Source: an uncultured Clostridia bacterium
GTDB lineage: Bacteria > Bacillota > Clostridia > TANB77 > CAG-508
Assembly: GCA_934130025.1 (NCBI GenBank)
Contig: CAKOXG010000008.1
Span: 1 to 41,932, forward strand
Direction of reading: 5' to 3'
Length of the DNA stretch: 41,932 nucleotides
Shown here: positions 33,790 to 41,932 of the stretch, piece by piece
Layout: every line of letters starts with the position of its first letter
Numbering within the stretch: position 1 is the stretch's first letter
Program-made: the position numbers and the translations under genes
The notes under the pieces: generated by a model
What the model saw: only the letters and a program-made list of their open reading frames with translations
Told to the model about the DNA's origin: nothing
Databases searched by the model: none

Positions 33790-34114
33790 ATAATAAATGG
33801 AATTTTATGTTGATAATTTGTGACAAGTAAATTAGATAAAAATTTGATGTAATTGTTAAATTGAAGAAATTAATAGAATTTATTTTTCAATTTACTATGA
33901 AATGTAATTTTATAAAATGAACGTAAAGTGTTGAATATTAAAAAGAGTTATTATAAAATGAGGATAACACATTCGGAAATCACCGAATAAAAATAAAAAG
34001 CATAAGAAAATGAATTTATGATAATAATAAATTTGAAGGGAATTAGTAGAAGGAATAGTAAATCTTTCTTTTTTATGTGCCCGTGAGTGAAGTGAGAAAG
34101 GAATGTATCTTTAA

Positions 34115-36124
34115 ATGAGAATAAGAAACGAAAGTAAAAATGAAAATGAGTTAATAGTTTGCAATAAGAATAATAATAAAAATAGTAACCGAGATTATAA
34201 TCATAGTTATAATTATAATCATAATAAAACATGCAGCAACAGTGGAATTACGCTTATTGCTCTTGTTGTTACCATTGTGGTAATGCTTGTTTTAGCAGGT
34301 GTTAGTATAAATTTATTAACAGGTGATAATGGAGTAATTACAAAGGCCAAAATTGCAAAAGAGGCACAGGTGTTATCTAATTATCAAGGAAATATGAATT
34401 TGTTTGCAACAGATAAAGGTATTGAATCAAGTGATTTTGCCATAACCAGCTTAACAGCATATAAAAACAAGTTATATTATAATACAAAGCATGCAGATGA
34501 TGAGAGTGGAATAGAAGAAGTTCTTGGAAATGTGGATGATAAATATATAGAAAAGATGGAGATAATAAATGGAGAGTTGTGTATAAATACAACAAATAAG
34601 AGAGAAGCAGAAGCTGCGAACATGGCAGGCATAAAGGTAAATCCATGGGATATAGAAAATGGAGTTTTACTTTCTTCTGATAAAAATCTAGGACTATTAG
34701 GAAACTCGGACACAATTGTAATTCCACCATCAATAAAGAAAATTGGAAGTGGAGCTTTTTCTGGTGTAACAAATATAAAGAAGGTAGTAATACCAGGAAC
34801 AGTGGAAGAAATAGGGGACAATGCTTTTTCAAATAATACAACTCTTGAGGAGGTTACTATAGAATATGGAGTAAAAAAAGTTGGAAAATCAGCTTTTAAT
34901 GGATGTTCCAACCTGAAAATGATAGAGTTTCCAGACAGTATAATACAGATTGATAATTCAGTGCTCCAGGATTGTACAAATTTAACATCTGTAAAATTAT
35001 CTGAAAATATTACAGAGATTTCTGGATATTTTTTCTGTAACTGTAAAAAACTCGAAGAGGTCATAATTACAGGAAAAGTTAATCTTATAGCATCATACGC
35101 GTTTAGTGGGTGTGGGGTAAAAACAGTAAATATATCTGATAATGTTAATACAATACAACAAGGGGCATTTTCCAATACGGAAAATTTAGAAAAAATAAAT
35201 ATAAGCCCTGATAATGAAAGTTTTAAATTTGAGAAGGGTTTATTATTATCAAAAGATGGAAAAACGGTATATTTTGGATTACTAAGCCTTAAAGAGATAG
35301 TTATACCTGAAGGAGTGGAGCATATTGTATCTGACTCATTTATAGGTTCTAACGCAACAAGTATATCACTGCCAGATACAGTAAATGAGTTAAAAGGGGT
35401 TACTTTTGGTAACATGAATAAATTAGCAGAGATAAAATTAAATGAAACAAATCAAAATTATAAAATAATTAATGGTAATTTGTTAAGTAAAGATGGAACA
35501 AAATTAATTTTATATATGCAGACTGGAGACGTAGTAAAGATTCCGGACGGAGTAAAGGTAATAACAAGTAAAGCTGTTACTCCAAGGAGTGCAAAAGAAA
35601 TAATTCTTCCAGAAAGTTTGGAGGAGATAATAGATTGGGGAGTATCCGATGTTTGGAATGTTAAAACAATTAATATTCCTAAAAATGTTAAACCATTTGA
35701 TTCCAGAGTTTTTGGCTATATAACGCAAATAACTGTTGATGAAGAAAACCCATATATAAAAAGTGTGAATGGAACTATGATACTAAGCAAAGATGGAAAG
35801 ACTTTATATGCAGGAATTCAAGGTGTAAGCGAATTTGTAATACCCAAAACTGTTGAGAAGATAGGTAGTTATAGCTTTTATATGAGTAATAATATAAGCT
35901 CAATTCAGATGAATGAAGGGGTCAAAGAAATAGAAGATTATGCTTTTGGCTATGGAACACTCAAAACAATAAATATACCCAGCACAGTTAAAAACATAGG
36001 AAAAACTGCTTTTTCAGGCTGTACAAAGCTTACAAGTATAACTATAAATAAAGCCAGGGGAAGTATAGAGGGGAGTCCTTGGGGATGCCCAATTGGCGAT
36101 AGAGCTATAAAATGGATTAAATAG
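34115..36124 (+). CDS. Type IV pilin-like N-terminus fused to BspA-type leucine-rich repeats
   Basis: A 669-residue protein. Residues 1-43 are a long Asn/Lys/Arg-rich leader. Then SG-ITLIALVVTIVVMLVLAG is a prepilin-type helix with a plausible peptidase site between Gly and Ile, but Ala replaces the usual Glu5. A short pilin-like stalk follows (NLLTGDNGVITKAKIAKEAQ). From about 190 to the end there are repeated LRR_5 (BspA/TpLRR) units such as VVIPGTVEEIGDNAFSNN and IEFPDSIIQIDNSVLQDC, with three spacer units of the LLSKDGKTVYFGL type. Such proteins are surface-displayed and often bind host or matrix molecules. AAAGGA lies 12 bases before the start. It is monocistronic, flanked by a 640-base gap and a terminator. 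Confidence 0.85.
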   Translation: MRIRNESKNENELIVCNKNNNKNSNRDYNHSYNYNHNKTCSNSGITLIALVVTIVVMLVLAGVSINLLTGDNGVITKAKIAKEAQVLSNYQGNMNLFATDKGIESSDFAITSLTAYKNKLYYNTKHADDESGIEEVLGNVDDKYIEKMEIINGELCINTTNKREAEAANMAGIKVNPWDIENGVLLSSDKNLGLLGNSDTIVIPPSIKKIGSGAFSGVTNIKKVVIPGTVEEIGDNAFSNNTTLEEVTIEYGVKKVGKSAFNGCSNLKMIEFPDSIIQIDNSVLQDCTNLTSVKLSENITEISGYFFCNCKKLEEVIITGKVNLIASYAFSGCGVKTVNISDNVNTIQQGAFSNTENLEKINISPDNESFKFEKGLLLSKDGKTVYFGLLSLKEIVIPEGVEHIVSDSFIGSNATSISLPDTVNELKGVTFGNMNKLAEIKLNETNQNYKIINGNLLSKDGTKLILYMQTGDVVKIPDGVKVITSKAVTPRSAKEIILPESLEEIIDWGVSDVWNVKTINIPKNVKPFDSRVFGYITQITVDEENPYIKSVNGTMILSKDGKTLYAGIQGVSEFVIPKTVEKIGSYSFYMSNNISSIQMNEGVKEIEDYAFGYGTLKTINIPSTVKNIGKTAFSGCTKLTSITINKARGSIEGSPWGCPIGDRAIKWIK

Positions 36125-36133
36125 AGATTTAAG

Positions 36134-36170
36134 AAAAAAGAGCGATTACACTTGAAAATTGCTCTTTTTT
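36134..36170 (+). terminator. Terminator after the LRR gene
   Basis: AAAAAAGAGC (36134-36143) and GCTCTTTTTT (36161-36170) form a 10-bp stem with an A-run before and a T-run after, so it can work in both directions. Confidence 0.8.
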
Positions 36171-36247
36171 ATAGTAGAATTTCAAAAGAATTAACGAGAT
36201 AGTGTTGGAAATTTAGGAGAAAAAATTATAAAAAAAGGGGAATAAAA

Positions 36248-37003
36248 ATGCAAAATGTATTATCTTTAGAAACTAATAAGTATGCAATTAAACTAGAAAA
36301 TTTTGAAGGACCACTAGATTTATTATGCCATTTGATAGATAAAAATAAGATGAATATTAATGATATTTCAATTGCAGCTATTACAGACCAGTATATTGAG
36401 TATATAAAAAAAATGGAAGAAATGAATTTGGAAGTAACAAGTGAATTTCTACTTATGGCATCAACCCTTATCTACCTAAAATCTAAAAGCCTTCTGCCAA
36501 AAGAAGTTGATGATGAGGAGGAAATTTCTGAAGAAGAATTATTAAGGAGAATAATTGAATATAAGAAATATAAGGAAATAACAAAAACATTGAGGCAGAT
36601 GTATGATGAGAATGGTGTAAGATACTATAAATTACCAGATACGATAAAGCTTCCTAAGCAAAAGTTGGAAAGAGACTATGATAAAAGTTTTATTATAGCG
36701 GCATATACTAATATTGTTAATATTAATAATGAAAAATCAAATGAAAATGCTAGAAACATAGAGAAAATTGCAATTACAGATAAATATACAGTTTCAAGTA
36801 AGGTTAAGGAAATGTTAAGAGAGCTTGTGAAAAAGCCTAAATTTGTGTTTAACCATTTATTTGCCTTAAATAGGTGTGAAAAAGAAGAAGTGGTTACAGC
36901 ATTTTCAGGACTTTTGGAACTATCTAGAAGAAATAAGGTATTAACAAGTCAGGAAGAATTATTTGGAGATATTTCAGTAAAGAAAAATAACAAAACTGCT
37001 TAA
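36248..37003 (+). CDS. scpA: Segregation and condensation protein ScpA
   Basis: ScpA is the kleisin that bridges SMC heads in chromosome condensation. The N-terminal KLENFEGPLDLLCHLIDKNK and the ISIAAITDQYIEYI and EFLLMASTLIYLKSKSLLP segments are hallmark sequences. An acidic linker (EVDDEEEISEEE) and the C-terminal winged helix (about 180-245, FNHLFALNRCEKEEVVTAFSG) complete the protein (251 residues). The partner scpB usually follows directly; here a DUF2953-like gene follows instead. Confidence 0.95.
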   Translation: MQNVLSLETNKYAIKLENFEGPLDLLCHLIDKNKMNINDISIAAITDQYIEYIKKMEEMNLEVTSEFLLMASTLIYLKSKSLLPKEVDDEEEISEEELLRRIIEYKKYKEITKTLRQMYDENGVRYYKLPDTIKLPKQKLERDYDKSFIIAAYTNIVNINNEKSNENARNIEKIAITDKYTVSSKVKEMLRELVKKPKFVFNHLFALNRCEKEEVVTAFSGLLELSRRNKVLTSQEELFGDISVKKNNKTA

Positions 37004-37077
37004 AAGTGGATTAATATAGAAAAAATTGGAAAAACTAATACTATAATTTAGGCCAATAATATGGCGGAAAGGATTAT

Positions 37078-37693
37078 ATGTTATTAGTTTTTTGTTTTAT
37101 AATTTGTCGGGATAATTACGCTGGTATTACTTACTTTGTTTTCAAAAATAGAAGTTAATATAGAAAATTTGGACATATCAAACTTAGATAATAGGCAGAA
37201 TAATGAGCAGATTACTGTAAAAATTAAGTTGAAATTTTTAAAATTAACGTGGGCATGGGCTAAGCTTGATTATGAAAAAATGAAAAAATTAGAATTGAAA
37301 ATTAAGAAAGCGGAAGAAAAAAATAAGGGCTTGCAGAAAAAAATAAATGCAAGAATAAAGCAAGATTTAAAGATTATATTGAAAAAACAAAATGTAAAAA
37401 AGGAAATATTAAAAGCAATTCCTAGAATAAAAAAATTTGAAGCCCAAATTGGTATAAGTACAGAAAATTTTGTGGTTACATCATATGCCGTTGCAGTTAT
37501 AAGTATTGGAATTTCAAATATTTTACCTCATATAATAAGTTCAAAAGTGAAAAGCCTGGAAAAGTGCATTAGGTACAATGTAAAGCCATTGTATATTGAA
37601 AAAAATGGTTATAGTATCAAATTATCAATTGATTTTACAATTGAAATTTTAAGAATAATAAAAACAGCACTGATGATTAAAAAATCTGTATAA
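37078..37693 (+). CDS. DUF2953-like protein, N-terminus apparently frameshifted
   Basis: The main frame reads FSKIEVNIENLDISN, then a basic helical part (about 40-100) and ENFVVTSYAVAVISIGISNI, ending in a beta/helix region. This and its place before gerW match DUF2953 proteins of spore-formers. In that frame no good start exists: TTG 37136 has no ribosome site and drops the membrane helix. An ATG at 37078 with AAAGG upstream opens MLLVFCFII in another frame, and the main frame upstream of TTG reads VGIITLVLLTL. Deleting one T at about 37103-37105 joins them into a normal N-terminal membrane anchor. Confidence 0.7.
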
Positions 37694-37694
37694 A

Positions 37695-37724
37695 TTGATA
37701 AATTTTGGTACATATTATTATAAA
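37695..37724 (+). promoter_or_regulatory. Possible promoter of gerW
   Basis: TTGATA (37695-37700), an 18-base spacer and TATAAA (37719-37724), 23 bases before the gene. A sporulation sigma factor could be used instead, which I cannot test. Confidence 0.35.
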
Positions 37725-37746
37725 TTAAAAAGAAAGAAGTGATTAT

Positions 37747-38394
37747 ATGGGAGAACATCCAATAGAGAATTTGATGGGAACTGCTATGAATAGTATAAAA
37801 GATATGATAGATGTAAACACAATAATAGGGGAGCCGATTCAGGCATCTAATAGTACTGTAATAATTCCAATTTCAAAAGTTGGTTTTGGGTTTGCTGCTG
37901 GTGGAAGCGAATTTAGGGGAGAAACTCTAGATGAATATACTAAAAGGGATAAAGAAGAGCAGGTACAGTATAGGTTACCTTTTGGAGGAGGAAGTGGAGC
38001 AGGAGTAAGCATATCGCCAGTTGCATTTTTAGTAGTGCAGCCTAATAATGTGAAACTTTTGCCAGTTGACCATAGCTCTAGTTTGGATAGGCTGCTAGAC
38101 TATGTCCCAGATTTACTTGAAAAAGTAAATAATACACTTAATAAGCAATTGCAAAATAAGAAGGAAGAGAAAATTCAAGATAATAGAAGAAAAGATAAAG
38201 AAAGGCAAGAGCAAAGGGAAGATAGGAAACAAGCTATTAAGCAAGCACAGATTATGCAAAGCCAACCTGTAAAGCCTAAAAGAAATATAAAGTTCCATAA
38301 GCCGGACGAATCTTATGAATTTGAGTATGATGAAACAAATAATGACAATAAATATAATGAAATAAATGATAATTATGGAGATTATGAGGGGTAG
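37747..38394 (+). CDS. GerW/YtfJ-type sporulation protein
   Basis: A 215-residue protein whose first 130 residues match GerW/YtfJ: HPIENLMGTAMNSIKDMIDV, NTIIGEPIQ, STVIIPISKVGFGFAAGGSE, FGGGSGAGVSISPVAFLVVQ. In Bacillus the family member is made in the forespore and affects germination. The C-terminal extension (about 135-215) is highly charged, Lys/Glu/Gln then Asp/Asn/Tyr-rich, longer than in typical members and probably disordered. The stop codon lies inside the stem of its own terminator. Its presence supports a spore-forming lineage. Confidence 0.9.
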   Translation: MGEHPIENLMGTAMNSIKDMIDVNTIIGEPIQASNSTVIIPISKVGFGFAAGGSEFRGETLDEYTKRDKEEQVQYRLPFGGGSGAGVSISPVAFLVVQPNNVKLLPVDHSSSLDRLLDYVPDLLEKVNNTLNKQLQNKKEEKIQDNRRKDKERQEQREDRKQAIKQAQIMQSQPVKPKRNIKFHKPDESYEFEYDETNNDNKYNEINDNYGDYEG

Positions 38395-38419
38395 CATCTA
38401 TTCCTCAAATTGTTTTTTT
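38385..38419 (+). terminator. Terminator overlapping the gerW stop codon
   Basis: TGAGGGGTAG (38385-38394) pairs with CTATTCCTCA (38398-38407) with two G-U pairs and a three-base loop, followed by AATTG and seven T's. The stem contains the last codons and the TAG stop. Confidence 0.8.
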
Positions 38420-38422
38420 CTA

Positions 38423-38451
38423 TTGCAAAAACTTACAAAATGTAATAAAAT
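38423..38451 (+). promoter_or_regulatory. Promoter of miaB-mutS
   Basis: TTGCAA (38423-38428), a 17-base spacer and TAAAAT (38446-38451), 33 bases before miaB and right after the gerW terminator. Confidence 0.65.
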
Positions 38452-38483
38452 ATAGGAAATTAATAGAAAAGGACATATAAAAA

Positions 38484-39881
38484 ATGCAGGAGAAAATAGA
38501 GATACAAAATGAATTTATAAACAAGATTAGAAAAATAAATGAAGGAAAAAATTTGAAATATTTGGTTTTGACAATGGGATGCCAATTAAATGAGAATGAT
38601 TCCGAAAAGATGCGTGGAATGCTTGAAAAGATGGGATACACAAAAACTGAAAAGCAAGAAGAAGCAAACATAATAATATTTAACACATGTTGCGTAAGAG
38701 AAAATGCTGAGGATAAACTTTTTGGAAAGCTTGGAGAAGTAAAAAAATATAAAGAGGCAAAAGGTACAATTATTGCAATTGGTGGATGTATGATGCAGGA
38801 AAAACATATTGTGGATAAACTAAAACAAAGTTATCCATTTTTTGATATTGTTTTTGGAACTCATACATTATATAAATTCCCAGAAGATGTGTACAATGTA
38901 TTAACAAGCAGGTGCAGAGTGGAAGATGTTATTGATATTGATGGAGAAGTGATTGAGGGACTTCCGATAAGAAGAGATGATAAATTCAAGGCATCTGTAG
39001 CCATTATGAATGGCTGCAATAATTTTTGCACATATTGCATCGTTCCTTATGTAAGAGGAAGAGAAAGAAGCAGAAATGCAGAAGATATTATTGCAGAAGT
39101 AAAATGCTTAGCAGCTGAAGGATATAAGGAAATTACTCTTTTGGGGCAAAACGTAAATTCATATATGAGAGTTGAAAGGGAAAAAGAACTTGCAAGTGGA
39201 GAAATAGATTCATTTGCAAAACTTCTAAGAGAAGTAAATAAAATAGATGGAATAGAAAGAATTCGTTTTATTTCTCCACACCCTAAGGACTTTACTGATG
39301 ATGTTATAGAAGCAATAAGAGATTGTGAAAAAGTATGTAAAATTATACATTTGCCACTTCAATCTGGAAGTACTAAAGTGCTTAAAGAAATGAATAGAAA
39401 ATACACAAAAGAGCAATACCTAAATTTAGTTAGCAAAATGAAAGAAAGAATACCAAACCTTGAATTATCAACAGATATAATCGTAGGTTTTCCAGGTGAA
39501 ACTGAGGAGGATTTTGAAGATACATTAGATGTTGTAAGAAGGGTAAACTTTGAGCAAGTATTTATGTTTATATATTCTAGAAGAGTTGGAACACCAGCTG
39601 ATAAGATGGAAAATCAGATTCCAGAAGAGATTAAACATGAAAGATTTGATAGATTAAAACAGCTGGTTGAAGGGCAAATAAGAAATAACAATGAAAAATA
39701 TGTTGGAACTATTCAAAGGGTACTTGTAGAAGGCAGAAGTAAAACAAATGCAAATGTTTTAACAGGAAGAACCGAGTACAATAAAGTTGTAAATTTTGAA
39801 GGTGATGATAGTTTAATTGGAAAAATGATTAATTTGAAAATTGAGTCTGAACATATGTGGTATTTGAAAGGAGCAATATAA
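38484..39881 (+). CDS. miaB: tRNA-2-methylthio-N6-dimethylallyladenosine synthase MiaB
   Basis: MiaB is a radical-SAM enzyme that adds a methylthio group to i6A37, acting after MiaA (encoded at 4069). The UPF0004 domain has TMGCQLNENDSEKM, NTCCVRENAEDK and GGCMMQEKH, whose three cysteines bind the auxiliary iron-sulfur cluster. The radical-SAM motif is C-N-N-F-C-T-Y-C in MNGCNNFCTYCIVPYVRGRE, followed by LPLQSGSTKVLKEMNRKYT and the C-terminal TRAM domain (about 395-460). Length 465 is typical. mutS starts immediately after its stop. Confidence 0.96.
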   Translation: MQEKIEIQNEFINKIRKINEGKNLKYLVLTMGCQLNENDSEKMRGMLEKMGYTKTEKQEEANIIIFNTCCVRENAEDKLFGKLGEVKKYKEAKGTIIAIGGCMMQEKHIVDKLKQSYPFFDIVFGTHTLYKFPEDVYNVLTSRCRVEDVIDIDGEVIEGLPIRRDDKFKASVAIMNGCNNFCTYCIVPYVRGRERSRNAEDIIAEVKCLAAEGYKEITLLGQNVNSYMRVEREKELASGEIDSFAKLLREVNKIDGIERIRFISPHPKDFTDDVIEAIRDCEKVCKIIHLPLQSGSTKVLKEMNRKYTKEQYLNLVSKMKERIPNLELSTDIIVGFPGETEEDFEDTLDVVRRVNFEQVFMFIYSRRVGTPADKMENQIPEEIKHERFDRLKQLVEGQIRNNNEKYVGTIQRVLVEGRSKTNANVLTGRTEYNKVVNFEGDDSLIGKMINLKIESEHMWYLKGAI

Positions 39882-41932
39882 ATGGCAGAGTATTCACCAA
39901 TGATGCAGCATTATCTTTCTACAAAAGAAAAATATAAAGATTGTATTTTATTTTACAGGTTAGGAGACTTTTATGAAATGTTTTTTGATGATGCAGTAAA
40001 TGTATCTCAAGAGCTAGAGCTTACACTTACAGGAAAAGATTGCGGGCAAGAGCAAAGGGCTCCTATGTGTGGAATACCATACCATGCAGCAGAAAGCTAT
40101 ATTGCAAAACTTGTGCAGAATGGACACAAGGTTGCAATTTGTGAGCAATTAGAAGATCCAAAGCTTGCTAAGGGAATAGTAAAAAGAGATGTTATAAGGG
40201 TTGTAACACCTGGAACAGTTACAGAATCCAATTTACTAGAAGAAAAGAAAAATAATTTTATAATGTCTATTTTTAAAAAGGGAATATTCTTTGGAATTGC
40301 AATATGTGATATTTCTACAGGTGATTTTTATGCGTCTGAAATAAAAGAGGAAAATAATTTTGAAAGATTGTTAGATGAAATTTCAAGGTATTCTCCATCT
40401 GAAATAATTGCAAACGGAATGCTTATAAATTGTGAAGAAGAAATTTCAAAAATTAAAGAAAGATTTAATGTATATATATCTAATGAATCTGAAGAAAAAT
40501 TTGAAGAAAATACCGAAAATATATATGAACAATATGCTCTTTTTGATGATAAGGGCAACATCGTAAAAGACTTAGAAAAAAGGCTATTTGCAGTATCTGC
40601 AATTAATGGATTAATAAAATATATTGAAGATACACAAAAAACAAAATTGGAACATATAAATAGAATAACAATTTATACAATCACAAAATATATGTCCTTA
40701 GATATAAATGCGAGAAGAAACCTTGAATTAACGGAAAAAATGAGGGACAAGGCTAAAAAAGGAACTCTTTTGTGGGTACTTGATAAAACTTCTACTTCAA
40801 TGGGAGGAAGACTTTTAAGACGTTGGATTTCAGACCCCCTAATTGATGAAAATGAAATAAATGAAAGATTAGAAGCTGTTGAGGAATTGAAAGACGATAT
40901 TATTTTAAGAGGAGAGCTTTTAGATAAATTAAAAGGTGTTTACGACATGGAAAGACTTGCTGGAAAAATAGCTTATGGAAATGTAAACGCTAGGGAATTA
41001 AATTCTTTAAAAGCATCTAGTGGCAAGCTTCCTGAGATAAAGAAAATGATTAGAGATTCTAAGTCTAAAATGCTTAGAAGACTATATGAAGATTTGGACA
41101 GCTTAGATGATATATATGAGCTAATAGATAAGGCAATTGTAGAAGATCCACCAATACTTATAACAGAAGGTGGAGTAATAAAAATGGGATTTAACTCTGA
41201 AATTGATGAACTAAAAACAGCAATGACTCAGGGAAAAACGTGGCTTGTACAATTAGAAGCAAGGGAAAGAGAAGAAACAGGAATTAAAGGACTGAAAGTT
41301 GGGTATAACAAAGTATTTGGATATTACTTGGAAGTTACTAAATCATATTTGTCAATGGTTCCTGATAGATATATAAGAAAACAAACATTAACAGGTGCAG
41401 AAAGATACATAACAGATGAATTAAAGGACTTAGAAAGTAAGGTGCTAGGTGCAGAGGAAAGAGTTGTAGGGCTGGAGTACCAGGCATTTGTACAAATAAG
41501 AGAACAAATAAAATCACAAATTCAAAGAGTTCAAAAGTCAGCTTTTGCAATTTCTAAACTTGATGTACTATGCTCTTTTGCACAAGTAGCAGAGGATTTA
41601 AATTATTGTAAACCAGAAGTTGATAGAAGCGGAATTATAGATATAAAAGAAGGAAGACATCCTGTAATAGAAAAAATGTTGCCAGCAGGTAGCTTTGTGG
41701 CAAACGATACATACATGGACAAGGAGTCAAATAGGCTATCAATAATAACTGGACCTAACATGGCAGGAAAATCTACTTACATGAGACAAGTAGCACTTAT
41801 TACACTAATGGCTCAAATAGGAAGCTTTGTACCAGCTACATCTGCACATATTGGAGTTGTAGATAAAATTTTCACAAGAGTTGGTGCATCAGATGATTTA
41901 AGTATGGGGCAAAGTACATTTATGGTTGAAAT
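39882..41932 (+). CDS. mutS: DNA mismatch repair protein MutS, 3' end cut by window
   Basis: MutS binds mismatches and starts repair. About 683 codons are present. The mismatch-contacting motif is RLGDF30YE32MF; the connector (VKRDVIRVVTPGTVTE), core and clamp regions follow in order. Walker A TGPNMAGKSTYMRQVALI lies at about 623-640. The window ends just before the DEIGRGT Walker B, at STFMVE. The ATG directly follows the miaB TAA, and the AAAGGAG site lies inside miaB, so the two are coupled. The miaB-mutS pairing is common in Clostridia, usually with mutL next; here mutL is 36 kb upstream. Confidence 0.97.
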   Translation, partial: MAEYSPMMQHYLSTKEKYKDCILFYRLGDFYEMFFDDAVNVSQELELTLTGKDCGQEQRAPMCGIPYHAAESYIAKLVQNGHKVAICEQLEDPKLAKGIVKRDVIRVVTPGTVTESNLLEEKKNNFIMSIFKKGIFFGIAICDISTGDFYASEIKEENNFERLLDEISRYSPSEIIANGMLINCEEEISKIKERFNVYISNESEEKFEENTENIYEQYALFDDKGNIVKDLEKRLFAVSAINGLIKYIEDTQKTKLEHINRITIYTITKYMSLDINARRNLELTEKMRDKAKKGTLLWVLDKTSTSMGGRLLRRWISDPLIDENEINERLEAVEELKDDIILRGELLDKLKGVYDMERLAGKIAYGNVNARELNSLKASSGKLPEIKKMIRDSKSKMLRRLYEDLDSLDDIYELIDKAIVEDPPILITEGGVIKMGFNSEIDELKTAMTQGKTWLVQLEAREREETGIKGLKVGYNKVFGYYLEVTKSYLSMVPDRYIRKQTLTGAERYITDELKDLESKVLGAEERVVGLEYQAFVQIREQIKSQIQRVQKSAFAISKLDVLCSFAQVAEDLNYCKPEVDRSGIIDIKEGRHPVIEKMLPAGSFVANDTYMDKESNRLSIITGPNMAGKSTYMRQVALITLMAQIGSFVPATSAHIGVVDKIFTRVGASDDLSMGQSTFMVE

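Larger units (their letters stand above)
33471..34114. other. Long AT-rich intergenic region without a gene
   Basis: About 640 bases with no ORF that has a ribosome site or recognisable product. It holds an imperfect hairpin (33509-33548), two 17-bp palindromes (33593 and 33773), a small ATTCGG/CCGAAT hairpin (33971-33988) and the leader of the 34115 gene. It may carry a regulated promoter or a non-coding RNA; neither can be shown here. Confidence 0.6.

Noticed and set aside
34477..35415. 312-codon open frame on the minus strand inside the LRR gene
   Set aside because: It is a shadow of the repeat-rich LRR gene: no ribosome site, low-complexity Ser/Pro/Phe translation, and it lies fully inside a convincing plus-strand gene.
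38134..38394. Frameshift or fusion explaining the charged GerW tail
   Set aside because: The tail is in frame, shows normal codon use for the window and ends in its own terminator, so it reads as a natural extension.
1..41932. CRISPR array, insertion sequence or prophage
   Set aside because: No regularly spaced long repeats, no transposase or integrase, and no phage structural genes were seen. The pilus locus and LRR gene show no flanking direct repeats that I could detect.

Overview
This window is AT-rich DNA (roughly 70% A+T by eye) with strong AGGAGG-type ribosome binding sites, short intergenic gaps and heavy use of AGA/ATA codons. The gene set (SepF, DivIVA, SpoIIIE/FtsK-type translocase, CdaA, a GerW/YtfJ-type sporulation protein, a VanW-domain protein, zinc-type L31, MutS/MutL, no outer-membrane components) points to a low-GC, probably spore-forming member of the Clostridia (Bacillota). 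The style resembles uncultured gut Clostridia, but no species can be named from sequence alone.

Layout. 1-1250, minus strand: tRNA-His cut by the window edge, a sortase and two tiny cysteine-rich membrane peptides. 1426-6248: mutL, a four-helix membrane protein, miaA and an HlyD-like protein. 6386-7361: sepF and divIVA, with their own promoter and a terminator. 7566-8571: rsmD and an overlapping coiled-coil gene. 8684-16359: a run of ftsK/spoIIIE, a protein I do not recognise, a beta-CASP metallo-beta-lactamase RNase-like protein and a GH15 glucoamylase-like enzyme. 16430-18221: a small membrane peptide, cdaA and truA, followed by a small membrane protein at 18292.

18861-30660 is the most unusual segment: a Tad-like pilus locus. 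It has a CpaB/SAF protein, two ParA-fold proteins that lost the P-loop (TadZ/CpaE-like), a CpaF/TadA ATPase with an N-terminal membrane anchor, one long protein that looks like TadB and TadC joined, then six short pilin-like or minor-pilin-like proteins and one 572-residue membrane-anchored surface protein. Four of the pilin-like proteins begin with a nearly identical leaderless sequence (M-E/G-N-A-A/S-x-A-L), and no prepilin peptidase or secretin gene is visible.

30726-33425: a D-Ala-D-Ala carboxypeptidase whose signal peptide is out of frame, a convergent vanW gene, a 51-residue membrane peptide and rpmE. 33471-34114 is a long AT-rich gap with two copies of a 17-bp palindrome (a third, shorter copy lies near 1127). 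It precedes a 669-residue protein that joins a type IV pilin-like N-terminus to BspA-type leucine-rich repeats. 36248-38394: scpA (without scpB), a DUF2953-like gene with an apparent N-terminal frameshift, and gerW/ytfJ. 38484-41932: miaB and mutS, cut by the window end.

The main points for follow-up are the leaderless pilin family, a MutL whose endonuclease motifs are degenerate, two single-base frameshifts in otherwise intact genes, and several shared palindromes or repeated motifs near promoters.
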